From assembly GCA_963747255.1 (NCBI GenBank), contig CAVVEG010000022.1:58077-122076 (forward strand): a stretch of DNA of 64,000 bases, given 5' to 3'. Under the pieces are notes generated by a model that did not search any database, was not told the origin of the DNA, and saw only the letters and a program-made list of their open reading frames with translations. Below, piece by piece: positions 60,745 through 64,000 of this stretch (position 1 is the stretch's first letter; every line of letters begins with the position of its first letter). A program made the position numbers and the translations under genes. The stretch is from CAIYRG01 sp963747255. GTDB taxonomy: Bacteria; Pseudomonadota; Alphaproteobacteria; Micropepsales; Micropepsaceae.

Positions 60745-61033
60745 TCACCGCCGCGCTGAGCGGCGTCGTTCCACAATCGCCGAGCGCCCCTCAACGCGGG
60801 TGTGTGTGTGTCCGAGGTGCCAGACCATGCCGGGCATGGGCGTAATCGAGAACCCTGCGCCTGCCAGAAAGTGATCGCGCCGGTGTTGGCCTCGTGCGCG
60901 ATAAGCTCGACGGCCTCGACGCCGTCCCTCGCGAGCGCCGCCTCGACGAGGGCGAGCGACGCCCGCCTGCGATGCGCAGGCGCGACGAAGAGGTGCGAGA
61001 GCCGAGCACGCCACCCCAAGGCGGAGTTGACAA
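60745..61033 (-). pseudogene. GNAT acetyltransferase remnant
   Basis: On the minus strand, GWRARLSHLFVAPAHRRRAS then LALVEAALARDGVEAVELIA and HEANTGAITFWQAQG match the central part of a GNAT domain (motif A with the acetyl-CoA loop, here altered to RRRAS, and the final helix). A frame change near 60865 leads to FSITPMPGMVWHLGHTHTR, the expected end. There is no start and no N-terminal motif. Inactive remnant. Confidence 0.6.
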
Positions 61034-61421
61034 AGCTCGGACGGCTGGCGCTTAGGGGCTTGAGCCTGACCGGGGCTGTCCGTTTGCGGCGTGTGTTTCC
61101 GCCTGCCGAGGCCGCCGGCTTTCAGCGAGGACGACGTTGGTGGGGGGGCCCCGGCCATCCGCTCTGGCGCACGGCCCCCGGAAGGGCGGGCAGCGCTATC
61201 GCAAAGCTCTTGAAAGGTGCCCCCGCAATCTACCGGCACGCGGGTTGCCGCGTGGTGCTGCGACGTGCCGCTGTTGCCGGCTGTCGGGAAACTAACCCAG
61301 AGCAGCGACACCTTCGCCTGCGCCGGCTGAACCGAAGGCACCCGACACCGCCGAACGCCGTCATGTCACCGTTACGTTTTCAGAGCTAACAGAGTCGTCC
61401 TGCAACTCGGCAGTTGCTGCA
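61034..61421. other. Intergenic stretch without a recognised gene
   Basis: No supported frame; the sequence leads to the left terminal repeat of the IS5 element. Confidence 0.4.
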
Positions 61422-62193
61422 TAGAACCTATCTCAAAATCGTCTGAAGAGGACGAGGAGGCAGGCGAGTTGCACGAAGCCAGGATGCCAGGCGCTGGTTG
61501 GTTGAAGCGTATCGCCGAAGCCGTCGTCCATCTTGCGTGGCGCGCTTGCGGCGATTGGATCGGTGCGGCGCGACCATCTCGATGCCGTCTTTGCGTAAAT
61601 CGTCATCGAGCGGGTCGCTATCATAGGCGCGATCGCCAATGAGGGTCTCGGGCTTGGCTTCAATCATGTAAAAGTCAAAGCACAATTGGACCAAGCGCAC
61701 TTCATGATGATTTGCGGCGTGCGTACTCACCGACAGCGGCAATCCATGGCGATCCACTATCGCCATGATTTTCATGCCTTTTCCACGCTTGGTTGGACCG
61801 ATCTCCGCGCCTCCGCCCTTGGCCATCGCAAAGGTCGCGTCGATGAAGACTTGTCTTTCTCGTCCAGCACCCCTTTGTCGCGGAGTTCATAGGCAACATC
61901 CGTCAGGGCTTGACGCAAAACTTCGCTGTGGCACCAAGACTGAAACCGACGATGCACGGTTTTGTAGTTCGGATAGCTTTGCGGCAGCATGTGCCACTGC
62001 GCGCCAGTGTTAAATCCACAGGACTGCTTCGAGCACGCGCCGCGTCGGAACCGGTTTGCGTCCGGGACGACCACCAGGAATGTGTTCCTCCGGAAAATGA
62101 TCCCGAATGCGCTCCCAATGCTCGTTGCTGAGCCAAAATCATCCAACATTTATAGCCGATCGAGCTCGTTAAACAATTTTGAGATAGGTTCTA
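61422..62193 (-). mobile_element. IS5-family insertion sequence, degenerate, with intact terminal repeats
   Basis: Terminal inverted repeats TAGAACCTATCTCAAAAT at 61422-61439 and its complement at 62176-62193 are perfect over 18 bp. The transposase is read on the minus strand in pieces: LSNEHWERIRDHFPEEHIPG then RRVLEAVLWI (frame broken, stop); NTGAQWHMLPQSYPNYKTVH then CHSEVLRQALTDVAYELRDK; then MAKGGGAEIGPTKRGKGMKI and MAIVDRHGLPLSVSTHAANH with GDRAYDSDPLD and RSNRRKRATQDGRRLRRY; then GFVQLACLLVLFRRF. Frame changes near 62020 and 61835 and a deletion near 61550 make it inactive. Ends are clear, so it arrived as a whole element. Confidence 0.85.
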
Positions 62194-62728
62194 GCCACTT
62201 TGGCTCGAAACTCCGAAGATCGCTCCTTTTGGCTTCGTTTGTCCGAGCACTGGCTGAAGCTGGCTCGGGGGCTAGTCAGCGGACAAGCTGAGCACATTCA
62301 CTTAACCCACGACGGGTGCGCTTAGGGTCGACCTCAAGGGCACCATGAATGCGCTGGACCTCACTGATAGGCGCCAGAAGATGTGGCGGGGACTTGAGAG
62401 GCAATCGGGCCATTTCAACACGTTCGGCGTGGCTTGCATTTGATGGGCCGGCTGCGGGCTTCCGACGACAAGGAGCGCCACTAGTACGAATAAAGCCTCC
62501 ACCGTTGTTGTTTAACTCCGCTGTGTAGCGACGGTATTAAACCGCGTCGAGCGCTAAAACGTGCACAAGAATTTATCACTCTCGGAAACTAACCCCATTG
62601 TACCGCGTTTGTTAGTGCGCTAAAAGACGAGAAACACCTGCATCACCATTCTCGCACCTGCATCAACTTTCTCCGAAGTGGCGGGGTGAATTTTGGTTAG
62701 TCGGCAAGCGGCGGCCATACGCCAGGCG
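62194..62728. other. Intergenic region without a recognised gene
   Basis: About 535 bases with lower GC near 62510-62650. No coding frame or RNA recognised; it presumably holds the promoter of the outer-membrane protein gene. Confidence 0.45.
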
Positions 62729-63629
62729 ATGTATTTTAGATTGTTTGCAGCATTGCTTTGTGTTGCGGCGTCTCTATCGTTCTCAACGATTGCGCGCGGC
62801 GGCTCTGCACGCGATTACCTCAACGCGGCGATTGATTCTTGGTTGACCACCTATAACGCCAGCTACTCAGCATGGTTCAGCCCGAAGACGGAATGGACAT
62901 ATCCTCCAGAACTCGTTCAAACGTCTTTGGACAGTCACTCGTCGTCACAAGGACAATGGATTATTGGGGTCGCACGGCTATCTCTCAGTCGTTCTGCCTA
63001 CGTTTTCGCGGACAAAAATTCTAGTCCTCTTCAGGCCAGTACGAATGGCGTTTCCGACATTGGCTTCCTTTGGCAAATGAATATCTTCGGAGGGCCCGCG
63101 CTCACGCGGGAACAATCCGAGATCATTCGTTCCGGAGACGTTTTCCAGCTTTCATCTCTACGTCGGAACTCCGCTTGGCACGTACAATCCAACCTCGGCA
63201 ATTAATCCAAGCGCGAACCGTTGGACGATCTTCCCAACCATTAATTACAGTTACACACCGAACCAAGGGCGGACATGGCTGGAAACATATCTCTCTGCCC
63301 AATTCTTCACGGACAATAACGACTTTCGCGTCGGCGCAGCGCAAACGCTTTCTCAAAATCCGATCTTTCGCATGGAGGAGCACGTAAGCCACAATCTAAC
63401 CGACGCGCTCTGGCTCTCCGCCGATGCCTACTACAACGTCGGGGGCGAAACCAGCATCGACGGAATCGAGCAGGACAACATGGCAAACACGCTCAGGGTC
63501 GGCGCCGGCATGGGGTTACGCATTTGGCGCGGTGCCGACCTCGTGCTCAATTATGAGCGCGTTGTCGCCAAGCCTTCCGGAGAGCCGGATGCGCAGGCCG
63601 TACGCTTCACCATTAGGCAGCTGTGGTGA
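62729..63629 (+). pseudogene. Outer-membrane transporter-like protein (phenol MetA-pathway family, PF13557-like), frameshifted
   Basis: ATG 62729 opens a signal peptide (MYFRLFAALLCVAASLSFST) and a mature part with AIDSWLTTYNASYSAWFSPK. The frame breaks near 63120. The continuing frame reads SSFHLYVGTPLGTYNPTSAI then PSANRWTIFPTINYSYTPNQ and AQFFTDNNDFRVGAAQTLSQ and ends with QAVRFTIRQLW at 63629, a terminal barrel strand ending in Trp. The pattern (GTYNP, NxFTDNNDF, ANTLRVGAGM) matches PF13557. The family is linked, by annotation only, to transport of aromatic compounds. One extra base restores about 299 residues. Confidence 0.78.
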
Positions 63630-63724
63630 AAAGAGGCATTTCAAACTATTGAGCGCGAGCCTAAATAACGGCAAATGTACGGGGAAACCAACGTCAGGAG
63701 AATGAAAAGTGGAACAGAAAATCA

Positions 63725-64000
63725 GTGGAACGCCGGACAGTTCTTAAGGGCGGCGTAGCTGCCGTTGGCATGTGGGCGAGCGGCGCATCGTCCGCAATGG
63801 TGGCGGGTGTCGAGCAGGCGTCTGCCGATACGCCGCAGTCGTCACTTCCGGATCAAATTCTAACTGCGGTTCAACGCTTTCGTGAAGCCATTCCAGCTAA
63901 CTTCGATCGCGAGTACGTCGAGAAGGTCGTCATACCATTTTTCCTGACGAGCTTTTACGAAGGGGAGCGTGCAATGCTCCCGGTGATCGACGTCCACTTC
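63725..64000 (+). CDS. Tat-exported protein of unknown function, partial at window edge
   Basis: An open frame of 92 codons runs to the window end. It starts at GTG 63725 with ERRTVLKGGVAAVGMWASGA, a Tat-type signal, then SSAMVAGVEQASADTPQ and a mature region DQILTAVQRFREAIPANFDR then EYVEKVVIPFFLTSFYEGER. AGGAG followed by ATG lies at 63697-63704, but in another frame, so a base change near 63715 probably separates the true start. It follows the outer-membrane transporter gene by about 95 bases and is likely co-transcribed; together they suggest an aromatic-compound or periplasmic oxidation unit. Family not recognised. Confidence 0.5.
   Translation, partial: MERRTVLKGGVAAVGMWASGASSAMVAGVEQASADTPQSSLPDQILTAVQRFREAIPANFDREYVEKVVIPFFLTSFYEGERAMLPVIDVHF

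Noticed and set aside
1..64000. Search for a CRISPR array
   Set aside because: No series of regularly spaced short repeats with unique spacers was found; the repeats seen are palindromes, a direct-repeat pair and one tandem duplication.

Overview
This is GC-rich bacterial chromosome that reads as Alphaproteobacteria. The evidence is a NodT-type outer-membrane factor, a lipid-A-synthase N-terminal-domain protein next to tRNA-Ser, glycosyltransferases of alphaproteobacterial type, a PEP-CTERM protein, several Tat-exported oxidoreductases and many secreted beta-propeller or cytochrome proteins. A rhizobial relative or a soil or aquatic order such as Micropepsales would fit; the sequence alone does not settle this. 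No rRNA and no CRISPR array were seen. One tRNA (Ser-GGA) is present.

Layout. 1-7.9 kb: a frameshifted homing-endonuclease-repeat protein, a Tat-exported molybdenum hydroxylase pair, a small lipoprotein, a haem protein, YVTN and NHL propeller proteins, and the first of four paralogous secreted proteins of unknown function. 7.9-12.4 kb: a five-gene operon (outer-membrane protein, FMN-binding protein, ApbE flavinyltransferase, membrane protein, multicopper oxidase) behind two 15-bp palindromic operator-like sites. 12.4-15.3 kb: a small membrane protein, a CBS protein, the second paralog and a fatty-acid-hydroxylase-type protein. 15.3-26.8 kb: two exporters, a YbhGFSR-like ABC system with its own outer-membrane factor and an RND pump with its adaptor. 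27-42.4 kb: a cupin, paralogs three and four, a DEAD-box helicase, a second molybdenum hydroxylase pair, a PEP-CTERM protein, a glycosyltransferase, a frameshifted dihaem cytochrome, DUF445 and small secreted proteins.

42.4-46.1 kb is accessory: a HigBA toxin-antitoxin pair bracketed by 43-bp direct repeats, two little-known proteins, tRNA-Ser and a 423-bp tandem duplication that joins the tRNA 5' end to the tail of the next gene. 46.1-54.8 kb is mostly core: two lipid/cell-envelope glycosyltransferases (one carrying an in-frame palindromic repeat), then a lysine-2,3-aminomutase-like enzyme followed closely by two different ATP-grasp ligases. That trio is the best candidate here for a poorly described pathway, predicted to make a beta-lysine-containing amide. 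54.8-64 kb is broken: infC lacks its 5' end and is frameshifted, followed by an IS630 fragment, GST, integrase, hydrolase, lytic transglycosylase, cold-shock, ligase and GNAT genes with frame breaks, and a degenerate IS5 copy with intact terminal repeats.

At least ten otherwise well-conserved genes are split by single-base frame changes, including the essential infC. This mixes real decay (IS fragments, missing ends) with probable base errors in the assembly. Frame-restored coordinates are given wherever both halves could be read.
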